From Ganoderma boninense (taxonomy: Eukaryota; Basidiomycota; Agaricomycetes; Polyporales; Polyporaceae): a stretch of DNA of 64,000 nucleotides. The position numbers and the translations under genes were made by a program. The notes beneath the pieces are model-generated. The model ran no database searches and had not been told where the DNA came from. It was given only the letters and a program-made list of their open reading frames with translations. The stretch covers positions 3,224,001 through 3,288,000 of the forward strand of contig CM035313.1 of assembly GCA_002900995.3 (NCBI GenBank). Reading direction: 5' to 3'. Positions 14,293 to 26,018 of the stretch are shown here, piece by piece (position 1 is the first letter of the stretch; every line of letters begins with the position of its first letter).

Positions 14293-14798
14293 ATGCGCCT
14301 CACTCTCGCGCTCGCCTCCCTCGCCCTTGGCACCGCCTCCGGTGCCTCCGCCATGACGCTCGTTCACCGAGACAGTCTCGCGGCTCGCAACGACACGCCC
14401 ATCGCAAGATCGTCAAGCAACGACTTCACCGGTGGCCACGCAACGTTCTTCTACAGATGGGAATAGCAGGCGCTTGCGGTGCCGTCCACAGCGACACCGA
14501 CTTCATCGCTGCCATCTGTAAGTCGACTTCTATCATGTCTCGCCGCAATGCTTGTTCCCTGACGTTGTGGCTGGCAGCGCTGACACGCTGGGGCTCCTAC
14601 CCCGCTGTGTCCCCCAACTGCGGCCGCTCTATCACGCTCACGAACACGAACAACGGGCAGAGCGTCACCGTCGTCGTCGCGGATGCGTGCCCGACCTGCG
14701 GGAACGAGAACGACCTCGACCTCTCGATCGGGGCCTTCCTGCAGATCTCTACCTTTGAGGACGGCTATGTGCCTATCGTATGGCACTACAATGATTAG
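14293..14798 (+). pseudogene. Expansin-like protein, tandem copy 2, single frameshift
   Basis: This is a paralogue of the gene at 12642. It has a signal peptide (MRLTLALASLALGTASGASA), the same intron position (14518-14577) and the motifs IAGACGAVHSDTDF, VSPNCGRSITLTNTNNGQ and VVVADACPTCGNEND, ending PIVWHYND. Near 14454, after GGHATFFY, one base is missing relative to copy 1, so translation would stop at TAG 14465-14467. Everything downstream is well conserved. Either the frameshift is an assembly error and this is a working gene, or it has been lost recently. Its TATA box is also altered (TATTAAAT). Confidence 0.75.
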
Positions 14799-16500
14799 TT
14801 AGTTGGGCTGCGAGCTGCTCTCCAGTTGATGTACCCCCTTCCGGAGTCCCAGATATACTCACACGCAGCATTCGTTACGACATACGCTAAGCTACGAAAT
14901 GCAAGTAACTGTTTCGCGCGACTACATTCGCATCCGTAGGGAAGTACACTGTCGCGGTAGCAGAAATGAATCGCTTATACTCTACTTAACATCATTGCAT
15001 TAACTCGACAGATCCAGACGATAAACAAGCATCGATGCGCGCCGGTATCGCGTCGCGACGCGACTGCATGGTCTCATGTGATCGCGAAAATGGCCTCGAT
15101 AATGCTCCTCGAGAGATGCATTGGTTTCGTGGGGGTTTTTCTCGGTGCATTCGAGGCAGCAAGTATCTCGGCCTACTGTGCTCTGGATTCTTCCTGCTAC
15201 CCATACAACACCCATAATACTCGGAAGAAAGGCCCGCGGCGAGTTCGAAGTCAGCTTCATAACGTCATCAGACATACATGTAGACGCCTGCTTGCAGCCG
15301 TCGGCAAATTTCGCTTTTGGTTTCGTACCGCTATCTCCTCCTCGGGCCTCCTTGCATCCTTGGCGACATGGGCGCATATCATCAGAACCACTCTCTTCGT
15401 CCTCGTGTTTAATTCTTCCTTGCATCACACGTAATTCGGAATTCGAGCTCGACGCCCGGAGGCGGAGGCATCCTATAGTGGGTCACCTCAGAACTCTGTG
15501 CTCCCGCCGGAACGCAATGCGCACGTCTCGGCAACTTAAACGACTGGAGGTATACGAGACGCCTACAATGTCTCTGCAAACGAGCCGCTCAGCACTGATT
15601 CACAGATTTGCACGCATACATAGATACAGGTTCGCTGGACCGCCGATCGAACGCATATATCCTTCTGGCATGCGGCTGAAGCTCTTCGGTCCTTGAATGG
15701 TCAATGTGGCTCATATACGATCCTTGCTTTGCACACTGGCAAGGTATTGAGGTTATGCGAAGGCAGTCCTCTCTGTACGCACACCCTTTTTTTCCACCTC
15801 TGCGTCGCGTTCCGAAGGAATGGCTGTCTTGGGTGTCTTCTGTGCACTCCACGACCGTTGGCACTGCTCAAGTCCTGATAAGTCGCACAACGTTGGCTTC
15901 CAGGGCTGATAACCCAGCACGAGGCAAAGCGTAGATCGCTCGTGGGATCCGGCCCCTCACCCGAGCCTATCTTATTCTATCCTCTACCGTCGTCTTCTGG
16001 CGCCCTGCAGGCTAAGGCTCTCCTCCCCGGCAGGTACAGTGCGCTTGCCGTCATAGAATCTCGTTCGGCAGGCTCAATCCCGACACCCTGCGCTCTTCCG
16101 TATTGCTACACATGCGGAGCCTTCGGTTCGACTTGCGAGACTTCCCAAATCGGTTGACGGACAGCATTTCCAGCACCGCGCCAGAGCTGTTTCCATCCAG
16201 CCGGACATACGCTGCCGGCTGCGCAGTATGCTAATGCGTACTTAATCGGTGGCTTGGGCGTACTGCCGCGACTTGCCGCAGTCATGGATTCCCGCCGCTC
16301 AGGTCTATCCCTGCCCATAAACACGCCAACACCCTGTTTGACTTGCGAACGCTACACGCCTGTTGCCGACTGCACATGGCAAACACGTTGCCACAGCTGG
16401 ACGGCTGAAGTGCTCGCCACCCCGGCTCCCCACGCGTACAGAGGTTATTAACACCGCTCGCACTCTCTCTAGCTCATCGAGTTCCCTCGCTCTCACCGCC
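14799..16500. other. Intergenic region with no recognised gene
   Basis: Several open stretches of 60-190 codons occur, but none shows recognisable motifs, splice structure or a paralogue. The next gene begins near 16.5 kb. Confidence 0.4.
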
Positions 16501-16501
16501 A

Positions 16502-18986
16502 TTGCCCAGGACATCCGCCCTCGCCTCTGGCCCGCCAACTAGCTCACCCACCGCATTTAACCATTGCTTCGCGCAGCTCTCACAATCTCCTCCGCCAATA
16601 GCCTCCCCCGGGTTCTCACCGCCGACCGGCCTAGCCTACGGAGTGTATAGAGGGATGTACGGTGAGCTCAAAACGACCATCGACGAGCCTCCTCCCATCC
16701 CAGTGCCGCCACCGGATGGCCCTCACCTTCTCCCCCCGACGCCTCCCTCCCGCGACGCTCTCTTGCTCCCCCTGCCGGACATCACGATGCCATCATCAGC
16801 GCTGCAAAGTCCGGGACTGAGCTATACGCCAGGGTTCTTGACCCCACAATACAGCTTCGCGTCCTTCACGCCACCCGCCGTGCATACGCCAGGCGCCCAC
16901 GAGTAAGTCGTCCCTCTCTCTCTCCCGCTCGCTGCCGCGTTTTCCGTCCCCAACCCTACTCCTTCCGACCCCTCCTTCTTCCTCCCTTCTCTCCCTTCCC
17001 CCTTTCTTCACCCTGCGCCTCGGATCGCCCGCGATCGCGCGGCACGCATCATGAGTGGTCTGACATCCGTTTGTTGCCTTGCCTTGCCTTGCGCCTTGCC
17101 TTGCCGCGCCCTGCGGCCCTCTCGGCATCCCTCCTTCCGCGCAGCATCGAGCTCTTCCACGAAGCCCGCGAGGCGGCCTCCTCGCCCACGCCCCTCCACG
17201 AGATCCTCCGGGACCCGTCCGTCCTCACGTCCATCCTCTCCTCGCACCGCAAGAAGCCGCGCCGCGGCTCCTCCGCATCGCAGGTGCCCCGCATGGTCGA
17301 CCTCGCCTCGGAGCGCGAGCGCGAGCGGGATCAGAATCGCGATCGCGTGCGCGAGAGGAGCCGCGACGCGCTGAAGCCAGAGCCGAGCGGGAGCAGCACG
17401 GCGAGCAACAGCACGACCGCCAGCAGCAAGGGCCGCACATCCTCGCGCGAGCGGACTCGTGACCGGGACAGAGAACGGGAGCGGGAGAGAGAACGGGAAC
17501 GGAGAGCGAGAACGGGACCGCGACAAGGCGAGCGTCCGCACGGCGGACACCGCGTCGACGATCAAGCCGCGCAAGAAGGAGCGTGACCGCGGGCGCGACT
17601 CGGACACGTCGTCGATCCTGACGCACGTCCTCGCGGAGGAAGAGCGGCAGGCGCGCCACCTGAAGGCGGTGCTGCGGCAGACGACGACGCGGCTCGAGGA
17701 GGAGCTGCGGCGCGCGGACGCGGCGGAGAGCCGCGCGCGGACGGCGGAGCTCGGGCTCGCGGACGCCGCGGCGCGCCTGGCTGCGGCGGACGCGGCGCGG
17801 CACCAGCTCGAGCTCGAGGCGACGCGCGCGCAGGAGGAGTGCAGAAGATGGCTCATGCAGGCGGACGCGGCGGAGCGGGACACGAGGAGGGTGCAGGCGG
17901 AGCTTGGGAGGGCGGAGAGGGCGCGCGGGGACGCGGACCAGGCGGAGAGGGAGGCGAGGGAGGCGGCGAGGAGGGCGGAGCAGGCGCTGAGGGAGTGGAA
18001 GGCGAGGGAGGAGGGGAGGGAGGAGGTGAGGAGGTTGGAGGTGCGGAGGCGGTACAGCGATGGACGGGACGAGGGGTTCGAGGCTGGCCGGGCGGAAGGG
18101 TTCGAGGATGGCCGAGCAGAGGGGTACGAGGATGGTCGGGCGGAGGGGTACGAGGCAGGCCACCATGATGGACATGAGGAGGGGAGGGACGAGGGCGTCA
18201 ATGCGGGTCGGCAGGCGGGGTTCGAGGAGGGCAGGAAGGCGGGGTATGGGGACGGGTTCCAGGCGGGATACTCGCAGGGGCGGAAGGAGGAGCGCGCGAA
18301 AGGCCCTCGAGGCGTTCGACCGCTTCATCGAGACGGAGATGGATTTTCGCCCGCGGGACAGAGACAGCGTTACCGAGTACGAGGTGAGGACATCGTGCAC
18401 TCCATGCTCCGGTGCCGTCGATTGATGGTGTATTGTCTGGTACTCCACAACAGGAGGAGGACCGCACGAAGCGATGGGTCGAAGCGACGCGCAGGCTTCG
18501 CGAGCGCGACCTCTCGCCTCTCCCACCTGCCCCCGCCGGGTCGACACCGCCGCGCTCCATCCCGCAGCTGCAGCCCCAAGGGCATCTGCAAGCCCCAGAG
18601 CCACAGCAACATCTCATCAAGTCCCCGCCGCCTCCCCCCACCCCGTTCCATGCCAGCAGTCGAGGTCGCCCCTCCTCCCCCTCCTCCCTACGCCTCCCAA
18701 GTCTACGCACCGCCCCCTCCAGTAGCAACGCCAGTCCCGCACTCTGTGCTGGAGCCAGTGCATCCCCAGCCCCAGCCTCAGCCCCAGCCCCGACAGTCTC
18801 AACCCCAGCCGGTTCCGCTCCAAGCACCGCAGCCCAATGCATCCGCAAGCAGGAGCGCAGCGCGGCCCATCGCCCGCCCCGAAGCTGGTGTGGCTCCGGC
18901 GCCCGCTGAACCACAACCGCGAGGCGTCCGCCGACGGCTCGCGCTCGCCGCTGCCACTGCTGCCGCTGGCCGAGCAGCGTGCTTGA
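16502..18986 (+). CDS. Coiled-coil, charged low-complexity protein of unknown function, frame-broken
   Basis: The start is uncertain: 16502 (MPRTSALASG) or 16655 (MYGELKTTID). Exon 1 is Pro-rich and ends at 16902. An intron (16903-17144) joins in phase to DIELFHEAREAASS. Next come an Arg/Glu/Asp-rich stretch, a predicted long coiled coil (from about LTHVLAEEERQARHLKAVLR), then a tandem Gly/Glu repeat of the type DGRAEGYEDGRAEGYEAG, then EAFDRFIETEMDFRPRDRD. A second intron (18384-18453) leads to EEDRTKRWVEATRRL and a Pro/Gln-rich tail ending PLPLLPLAEQRA at 18986. Frame corrections are needed near 17503, 18302, 18640 and 18880, mostly in low-complexity DNA. It resembles uncharacterised agaricomycete proteins; a scaffold role is only a guess. 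Confidence 0.65.
18060..18290 (+). repeat. In-frame tandem repeat encoding DGRAEGYE-type units
   Basis: Units of about 24 bp encode variants of D-G-R-A-E-G-(F/Y)-E. At least seven copies are seen within the coiled-coil gene, with Gly every four residues. They are degenerate at the ends. Confidence 0.7.
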
Positions 18987-19878
18987 TTGACGAGAGCCAA
19001 GACACTCAATTGCAGTTGAGAATGATTCGGGAAGCCGGCTGATCCACCCGCCCTCCACACCCTTGCCATTCTATCCGCATCTGCTCCCGCACGCCCTGGC
19101 AGTGGAGTGGCGATAAGCCGCGATCACGCAGGTGTAGTGTGCGCTGTGGTGTGTGGTGTGTGGTGTATGTGGTGTTGGTGGTGGTGGACGGAATGGACGT
19201 AATAAGTATGTCGGCCTGGAAGCCGGCACATATGAAGACTTGGGCCTTAGGACCAAGCACCATCAATTCAATCGACAATCGACATGCTGTCGTGAAGACG
19301 TGACGACGTACGCTCGGAAGTATAGACATTCACTGTAACTTTATTGCATGCAAGACCCGGCTCGGACTCGGATATTTCATCGTACATAGACAGCTCGCTA
19401 CGTCGACCCCTGCCGGAGTGCCGCGTTGCGGGCTTCGTGTGTTCTGTACTGTAAGCCAGTTGCCTAAGTGCCTCATCATGGATATTTCCCCGTGTTCTAT
19501 AGTGCGGACTGCTTTAGCGACTCCATCTTCGGACACATGTTCTGGTGGCGCAACGTGGTCAGCCTCGGCGTAGCGTACGATCCAGTGGAATATGCATCGA
19601 TGTTTCGGACAAGTTATTCGATAAATAAGGAAGGGGCGGAATATGGATATGTCACAAACCCTCCCTCCTCATCTACTGTACATACACGCCTTCCTCGCCC
19701 GGATCCGTACATGAAACACTTCATACACCAATACCATCCAAACCAAGCCTTCAATCCGACAGCAGGCCCTACACGGAGATGGAATCAAGGAGTGGGAGGG
19801 GGGGAACGCAAAACACACCGTGTCACAACCGCCGCCACCAGCAGCGAGTCGTCGGGGTCGGAGACGGCGACGGAGACT
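18987..19878. other. Spacer between convergent genes, with a GT-rich microsatellite
   Basis: The only evident feature is a G/T-rich microsatellite around 19137-19190 (repeated GGTGTGT/GGTGGT). No gene is recognised. Confidence 0.5.
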
Positions 19879-21518
19879 CTATGAGCTCGGCGCGGCGTAC
19901 GCGAGCCGCGCGTTCTGCGCGAAGACGGCATCGATGTCCTCCTGCTCGAGGCCGAGCTCCGCGAACGACTCGCGCGCGAGCTCGAACCAGTCCCCCGCGT
20001 TGGACGCGGGCGACGTCCCCGATAGTGGCGCAGCCGCGGACGAGCCGAAGAGGATGCGCTGGAAGCCGAACGCCTCGACCGCCGGGCCGACTGTTTCGTT
20101 CGCCAGACGAGACGGGATCATCAATTCACCATTCTTATAGGATGGGGAAGGGGAACGAGAGGGGACGCACTGTACATCTTGATGCGGCGCTTCCACTCGT
20201 TCTTCTCCTTCACGTCCGCGCGCGCGGCCTTGTCCGCCTCGGCCTCGATGTTCTCCGCGCTCGACGCGGGGGGCGGCGGGGGCGAGGGCGGGTGGGCGCG
20301 CCCCACGCGGGGGGGGGAAGTTGACGTAGAGGTTCGCGGAGAGCGAGAGCGACGCGGTCTGGTTCTGGTACGTGCGGTACGACGGGTGCGTGAGCAGCTT
20401 CACGATCGGCAGCGTCAGGTCGTCCGGCGGAGGCAGGATGTTCGCTGTTCGGGCAGAAGGGTATGGTAAGCAAGTAAGTAAGCGAGCATCACTGAAAGAA
20501 CGGGGTGGGCTGATAATGGGAGTCCGCGCGACAATGATGGAAATGCGATTGCGGATGTGGAACGGGGAGCGCGAACAGTGGACACGGGAGATTGCCGCCC
20601 CCCTGTCGCACCCATCGCCACCACGACCGTCTCTTCTGTCTCATCTCTAGGTGCGCAAGCGCGTCTCGCTCGGCGCACCCGACAGGGCAAGAGAGGAGAT
20701 AAGTGTGGCGACAGCCCCGGAAGTTGACTGGGGCGCAGGCCAAGACACGCGGACGGAAGAGGGTACGTACAGAGGACGATTTTGCCTTTGGCTTCTGGGC
20801 TCGCGGTCGCTTTCGTGATGAGGTCGATGAGAGCCTCCCACCCGCCCTCTTGCCGGAGATCGCTTTGGACGTCGATGTTCACCGTGAACTTCTGCGTGAG
20901 GGCCCACGAGAGCGCGTCGATGGCGGCTTGCGAAGGCTGGGTGAACGTCGTGGTGAGCGCGATCGTCGGTTTTGAGGAGCTGCCCGAGGCGAGGTATGGT
21001 GGCGGCGAGGCGGGGGCGCCATCTTCGAGCTTGAAGGGCACAGCGATGGCAAGGATGGGCGTCGAGGAGGACGCGGTCGCGGCACTGCAGCGCAACGACC
21101 GGCAACGGCATGATAAGCGAACCGGGCTCGAGATCAAAATTGCGGGGCGAGAGGCGACCTCGCCGCGACGAGGGGGGGATCTACGCGAGGGCGAGACTCA
21201 CTGTTGGACGGCCTTCTCGATATCTGTTTCTTGTGCGCCGTGGAGGGAGAGGACGATCCCGCGAACACGGCCTCCAATCGTCTGGCCGGTTTCTGACTGC
21301 CAGCCGGAAAGGTCGCCGGTGGCGTTCAGGACATGCGCGTCGACGATCTCTTCTGGCTGGAGGGTGCTGGGGCTGGGCATCGCTGGAAACTTGTCCGAAG
21401 TGCCGGTGTTGGGCGGGGTGAAGACCGAGAGAGGGAGCGTTGGGAGCTTCTTGGGGTCTTTACGACGCGCGCCGACTCCGGGCGACTTTGGGGTCGGGGG
21501 AAGTGCTACGACGCTCAT
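19879..21518 (-). CDS. Amidohydrolase-like conserved fungal protein
   Basis: The start ATG is 21518-21516 (MSVVALPPTPKSPGV). Exon 1 includes EEIVDAHVLNATGDLSGW and ends at 21202. Exon 2, in phase, includes ILAIAVPFKLEDG and FTVNIDVQSDLRQEGGW. The next exon starts NILPPPDDLTLPIVKLLTHP. A later segment ends KEKNEWKRRIKMY, and the last exon carries EAFGFQRILFGSS and DWFELARESFAELGLEQEDI, with the stop at 19879. The FGSS...NA pattern near the end resembles the C-terminus of amidohydrolase-2 TIM-barrel enzymes. The VDAHV motif near the N-terminus fits a degenerate metal-binding strand. A run of nine G at 20309-20317 breaks the frame after LYVNFPP. The substrate is unknown and the catalytic status doubtful. 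Confidence 0.65.
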
Positions 21519-21615
21519 GATTGTACGGCGATGGGGCGACGATGCGGAGAGTGGCGAGCAGGAGTGGAAAGACGACGAGCGCGGAGGTGGAGAGTGGAGA
21601 GGAGAGGAGAGGAAG

Positions 21616-21622
21616 CGTATAT
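21616..21622 (-). promoter_or_regulatory. TATA box of the amidohydrolase-like gene
   Basis: TATATA on the minus strand lies about 100 bp upstream of the ATG at 21518. Confidence 0.5.
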
Positions 21623-21639
21623 ATTGGGCGAGCACTGGC

Positions 21640-24389
21640 AGGCCCTGGCGCGATCCATCACGATCATCTCATCAGTCCTGGTGCAGCGCTCCCCAGCGGC
21701 CTCTCCAAATTCCTCTCCCAGTGCCCTCCCTCGTCTTCATCATCTGCCATCCACCACGGGCCAGCGAAGAGAACAAACTATGCTGCACGGCCAACCGGAG
21801 ACTACAACCCGCATCGAGAGTCCTGTGGGAGGGGTCGAGTAAATAACCTTCTCCCCGTGTTCGCTGTCGACTTTCTCTAGGTCGCCCTCACGCCGCACAA
21901 CCCTGGGCCCGCAGTAGCCTGTGGCTTGCTAAGACCCGAGCACCGGGATGACCAACGAATAAGTAGAATGATCTCAGCGAGGAACTGTGGCACTGCTGGC
22001 TCCCATAGCATCTCATCATTGACGATGGCTATCCATGTCAGCGCTAGCATCTTGTAACTTAAACTTAAGGTCTGTTGCTCCCATCCATCTTCCCTCATGC
22101 TGAGGTTCGCCAACTTTGAGACTTACATATCATCTATCTCCCCAGGTTCCCCTACCCCTATTATCTGTTTGACATGCGAAGCCACTACGAATTTGCGCGT
22201 CGCCACAGATCCACACCGCTCAATCGACGCTCGCTGCCGCCAGGCCATCCTTGTCTTGAAGTCAGTCCCGGTCCATCTTTCGGTCAACTCGGTCATGATT
22301 GCGCTATCTCCTATGGTATGGATGACCGTCCTTGATGAGCACATCCGGATCTCTGCATGTCGACTCGCAGTGACCCATTGCCCCGATGCTCGCGAGTGTC
22401 CTCGCATTTGCCCTGCGTGGCCCCCGAGTCCATGGCCATCGAGACCGGCGCCGATCATCTTGATCCCTGCACGGCCAGACCGCCAGCTATGGACCTACAA
22501 CTCCTTGCCATAGAGATCCTCATGGTGATAACCTCTGCTAATAGCAACTGGACTCCTTCACCGCTCGGTTTCCCCAGTAACTATCAGCCATCACACTGTG
22601 CCTGCATTGTGCAGTACCCCAAATAATCGCATGTGCGTACTACATACTGAATCCCCCCACCTCTCCTGGACCTTTAAGTTCGGCTTTCACGGAACACGCG
22701 CGTGTCGCGCGATCTTCTCCCCCCAGGCTCCACGCATTGTTGGCCGCTGAATGTCCGCTGGATATTGCATCCTCGAAGCCCTTGCGTGCTCCCGGGGAAC
22801 ATCGTCTCCGGGCGTAAGGGCCTTGGCGCGAATTCTATCAATGATCTGTCGGTACCGTGCGCAACGCTCTCCGGCCAATAGCACACGCGTATTGCTTGCG
22901 GGTTTCCTCCCAAGTAGTTGTTTTCATTTGCGAATTCAAGCTCTGCCACTGCGATCGCGTGCTGAATTCCCGGCGCCGCCCGCAGCGTAGGCTAGGCTGG
23001 AGGCCGCCTTTAGCCGCTTCGCACGGATTATAGCCTCGTCATGCCAGGTGTCTTACGCCGGTGTCTGTCTTCTGCGCAGGAGAGTCGGCTGGTGAGCACC
23101 TCCTCTGCGAAACCCGTTGCTCATTCATGGAAGTCAAACTTACACTTGACTGGCTCGATCATGACGAACCATCTGTCTGTTCGCATGGTCCACAGAACCT
23201 GCAATGAGACCCCCCGAACTGTCTCCTTGGACTGTCATAGGAAGGATCTTCCATCGGATGATGGGGTACACGTGCAGGCTGGCAGTGTACGGAGCACCCA
23301 TCCCTTAACGTGAAGGGTCCCGCGGTCGTAACCACTGCGTAAACTACGGTTATGGCTATGCACCTGCCAGTGCCTCATGGCCTATGTTGCGGGTAACCGA
23401 GCGCTCGACCAACCAAAGTAGACGTCCGAGTTTTGCGGGGACCGTCACAACGACCGGGACCTCTCCTGGCTTCTCCATTCAATGTCTACTGTTCAACGTT
23501 CAAGGACGGGCGGGGCGGGCACGTCTCAGTAGCCAAAGGCACGCGTCCGATCTCACCTTGTCGACTGTGGCGTGTTCCGGCTCGAACGCACATTCTTCGT
23601 CGACCTTGGACAGCATCTCTGCGGCATAGTCCCCCCGTCCATTTCGATCATGCCCCGAAGGGAGCAAGCAACCACGGGCGTTGTACTGCAATCGGACATG
23701 TCTTCGCGATCACGGGGCGACGACGTCGGCGTTTCCACACCGAGGTGCATCCATCGCAGACCGGTCACCCATGGCCATGTTGGTGTTGTATCGGTGTTGT
23801 CGGGACAGTCCTTTGTGTTGTGTTTTCATTGGAGCTTGATCGTGTTCGTTACTCGCGTCTGTGGCAGGTGACTACCACTGATTACCTTCTTCAACACGCC
23901 CCCGATTGCACGGTGAGGCGTGGAGGCTGCTGGTCGCGGCCAACAGGTTCTTCGAATTCTTGATCGGACGTCGGCGACTATGCTTTGTGCGTATTGCTTC
24001 TCCCGATCATCAGAGGCACCTGAAGCTGAAGCAGAAGACGCAAAGACGTTCTGTCGTGTCGTGACGGCGCGAGCATTTCTATCTGTACAACAAGAATGCC
24101 GATTGAGGAAAAGAAGACGAGAAAGCCACTGACCGTCTGACAACACCTGAACTATATGTCGGCGCTCATGCAAACTGTCACTGTCAGACTGTCATAACAC
24201 GATATGCGCACTAGAGACTACAGAAGCGAAAGCGACACACCAGGTTTGTCAAGCAACGAACGCACTTCCGCACTTCTTTCCACCAACCCAGCGATGTTCC
24301 CCTGATACCCCCTTTCCCATTCTCTCCCGGCGACACACATGCAGATGACCAACGCCCTCATGAACAACATGTCTCCTCTCCCCTCGGGC
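21640..24389. other. 2.7 kb region without a recognisable gene
   Basis: Open stretches up to about 175 codons occur on both strands (for example 22097-22513 and 23433-23963, +). None has recognisable motifs or a consistent exon structure. No repeats were obvious by eye. Confidence 0.4.
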
Positions 24390-26018
24390 TCAGCGAAGCG
24401 TCGGCGTCCTCCAGTCGATCCAATCAGACGCCGTCCAAGTGACGTTATTGAACACCTCGTTCGTCGCGAAGAAGCTCGTGTCCACATCCGGCTGGTCGAG
24501 CAAGAACCGATCGAAGAACGCGTTCAACTGCGGCGACAGCGCCGCGGGCCACGCGCAGTGCGCGTGCCCCCCGACCTGCTCGAACCCATGCCGGTCCCCG
24601 ACGCCCAGCGCGTCCCACACCGCGTGCGCGGCGGTCATGCACCCGTACGAGCTGAGCGGGCTGAGCCACACGTAGTCCGTGTTCTCGAACGAGATCATCG
24701 CGCGCGGCGCGACGAGCGCCGCGAGCATGTGGTGGTCGAACGGGAGCGCGGGCAGGTCGTCGACGATGCCCGCGAACGCCGCCGAGAACCACACGTTCTC
24801 CATCACGATCTCCGTGGCCGTCTGCACGACGCTCCCCGCGTCCTGCTCGTACAGCGACAGCCGCCAGCACGCGTCGCCGCCCGAGCCGGACTCCTGCGGG
24901 ATCGTGAGCGCGATGCGCGGCTCGAGCGCGCCCGCCATCAGCGCGCCCTTGCCGTCGCGCGAGCAGCCCGTGACGGCGATGCGCTGCGTGTTGATGTGCG
25001 CGGCGGGCATCTGCTCGAGCACGTCGATGATCCGCGAGACGCCCCACGTCCATGCGGTCATCGCGGACGCCGTCGCGGACTCGCCGTAGAGGTCGTAGAA
25101 GAGGCCGAGCCCGCGGCTGCTCGCGTCATTCTGTTGTGCCATTTGCGAGTTGCTGTAGATCAGCGTCGCGATCTGCGATGACGTGCGTCAGATACCTATA
25201 AGTAAGACAACTGCGAATCGCAGGAGGGTGACTGGATTGGCGACTTACGCCGGACGGAACGGGGATGCTGAGTCCGTCGTAAGCGATGACGAGCGGCCAT
25301 CCTGCAGCAGGCGGGGTGCCAGAGGGGAGCGTAATGGTTGGCTTAAAGGTGATCGAGCTATTACCGTTGGTTGCGCAGTGATTGAGAGCGTATTGCCCGA
25401 CAGCGACGCGGTGAGGGACGAAGGCTTGCCAGGGAGCTCCCCGCTCTCATAGCCTTCGATGAGGGCCTGGATCTGTGCGCGCCTGCATGTCCAGTCCTCC
25501 GCGCTCCGAACGTGGGTGTTGTCGTTGAAGAGGAAGGGGTTGGGCAGCTTGGAGTTGTTGAAGCCCGAGAGGGTTGCTGGGGTGGCACAAGCACGACGAT
25601 GCAGGAAGCCGTCCCGGGTGCAGTATCCGTCGTCGGAGGCGCTGGCTGAGTAGTTGTCGCTACGTCGGCGACTGGCTGGCATTGCCTACATGGGGGCTAG
25701 TTTAGAGTAATGGGTTGCATCGAAGATATAGAAGGCAACTGACGAGTAGGATGGATTCAGGTCAACGCATGTCGTGTCGGATGCACAATCTATAATAGCC
25801 CACACTCAGCAGCAGGTTTGCCGTGCATGCGTTTTCAACCACTCACCCGTAGCACCAGTCCACCCGACACCACCACACTGGCCTAAACGAGAAGGTCAAC
25901 CTCACAGGTCAAAGTCAGTGAAAACGCAAACGTAGAAGGACGAACCCCACATGGGCAACTGCGCGCGCCCGAGGTGCAAAAGCGCGAATGCGACGCTGAC
26001 CGCGGCGAAGAGCTGCAT
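24390..26018 (-). CDS. Glucuronoyl methylesterase (CE15) with N-terminal CBM1
   Basis: This enzyme hydrolyses ester bonds between glucuronoxylan and lignin. The ATG at 26018 opens a signal peptide ([19 protein letters not shown]). A CBM1 is split over three exons: a [13 protein letters not shown] segment, then [16 protein letters not shown], then QC. A Thr/Pro linker ([11 protein letters not shown]) leads to the CE15 domain with [17 protein letters not shown]. The nucleophile motif is GCSRDGKGA, the acid region [12 protein letters not shown], and the catalytic His lies in [10 protein letters not shown]. The stop is at 24390. Two frame problems are visible: near 25595 in the linker, and near 25379, where one T is missing before CATNGNSSI. 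Both flanks are well conserved. Expected to be secreted and to act with xylanases. Confidence 0.88.

Larger units (their letters stand above)
12150..14800 (+). repeat. Tandem duplication with two expansin-like genes (about 1.65 kb unit)
   Basis: The segment 12.15-13.15 kb recurs at 13.77-14.80 kb in the same orientation. The upstream string ATAGAGGTGAGCTGC occurs in both units at about 12203 and 13846. The two ATGs are 1651 bp apart, and the coding parts are clearly paralogous, each with one intron at the same codon. Confidence 0.85.

Noticed and set aside
17008..18604. Long minus-strand open stretches (397 and 459 codons) opposite the coiled-coil gene
   Set aside because: These are shadows of the GC-rich, repetitive plus-strand gene. 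Their composition is almost only Arg/Ser/Pro/Leu, without domain motifs.
24339..25181. A 280-codon plus-strand open stretch opposite the CE15 esterase
   Set aside because: It is antisense to a clear esterase domain with catalytic motifs; its translation is Arg/Val/Pro-rich with no family resemblance.
26016..26018. Start of CE15 placed at the catalytic-domain exon (first Met MAQQND at 25142)
   Set aside because: Upstream exons join in phase to give a signal peptide, a CBM1 with its conserved Cys/Gly/Trp pattern and a Thr/Pro linker, so the gene begins at 26018.
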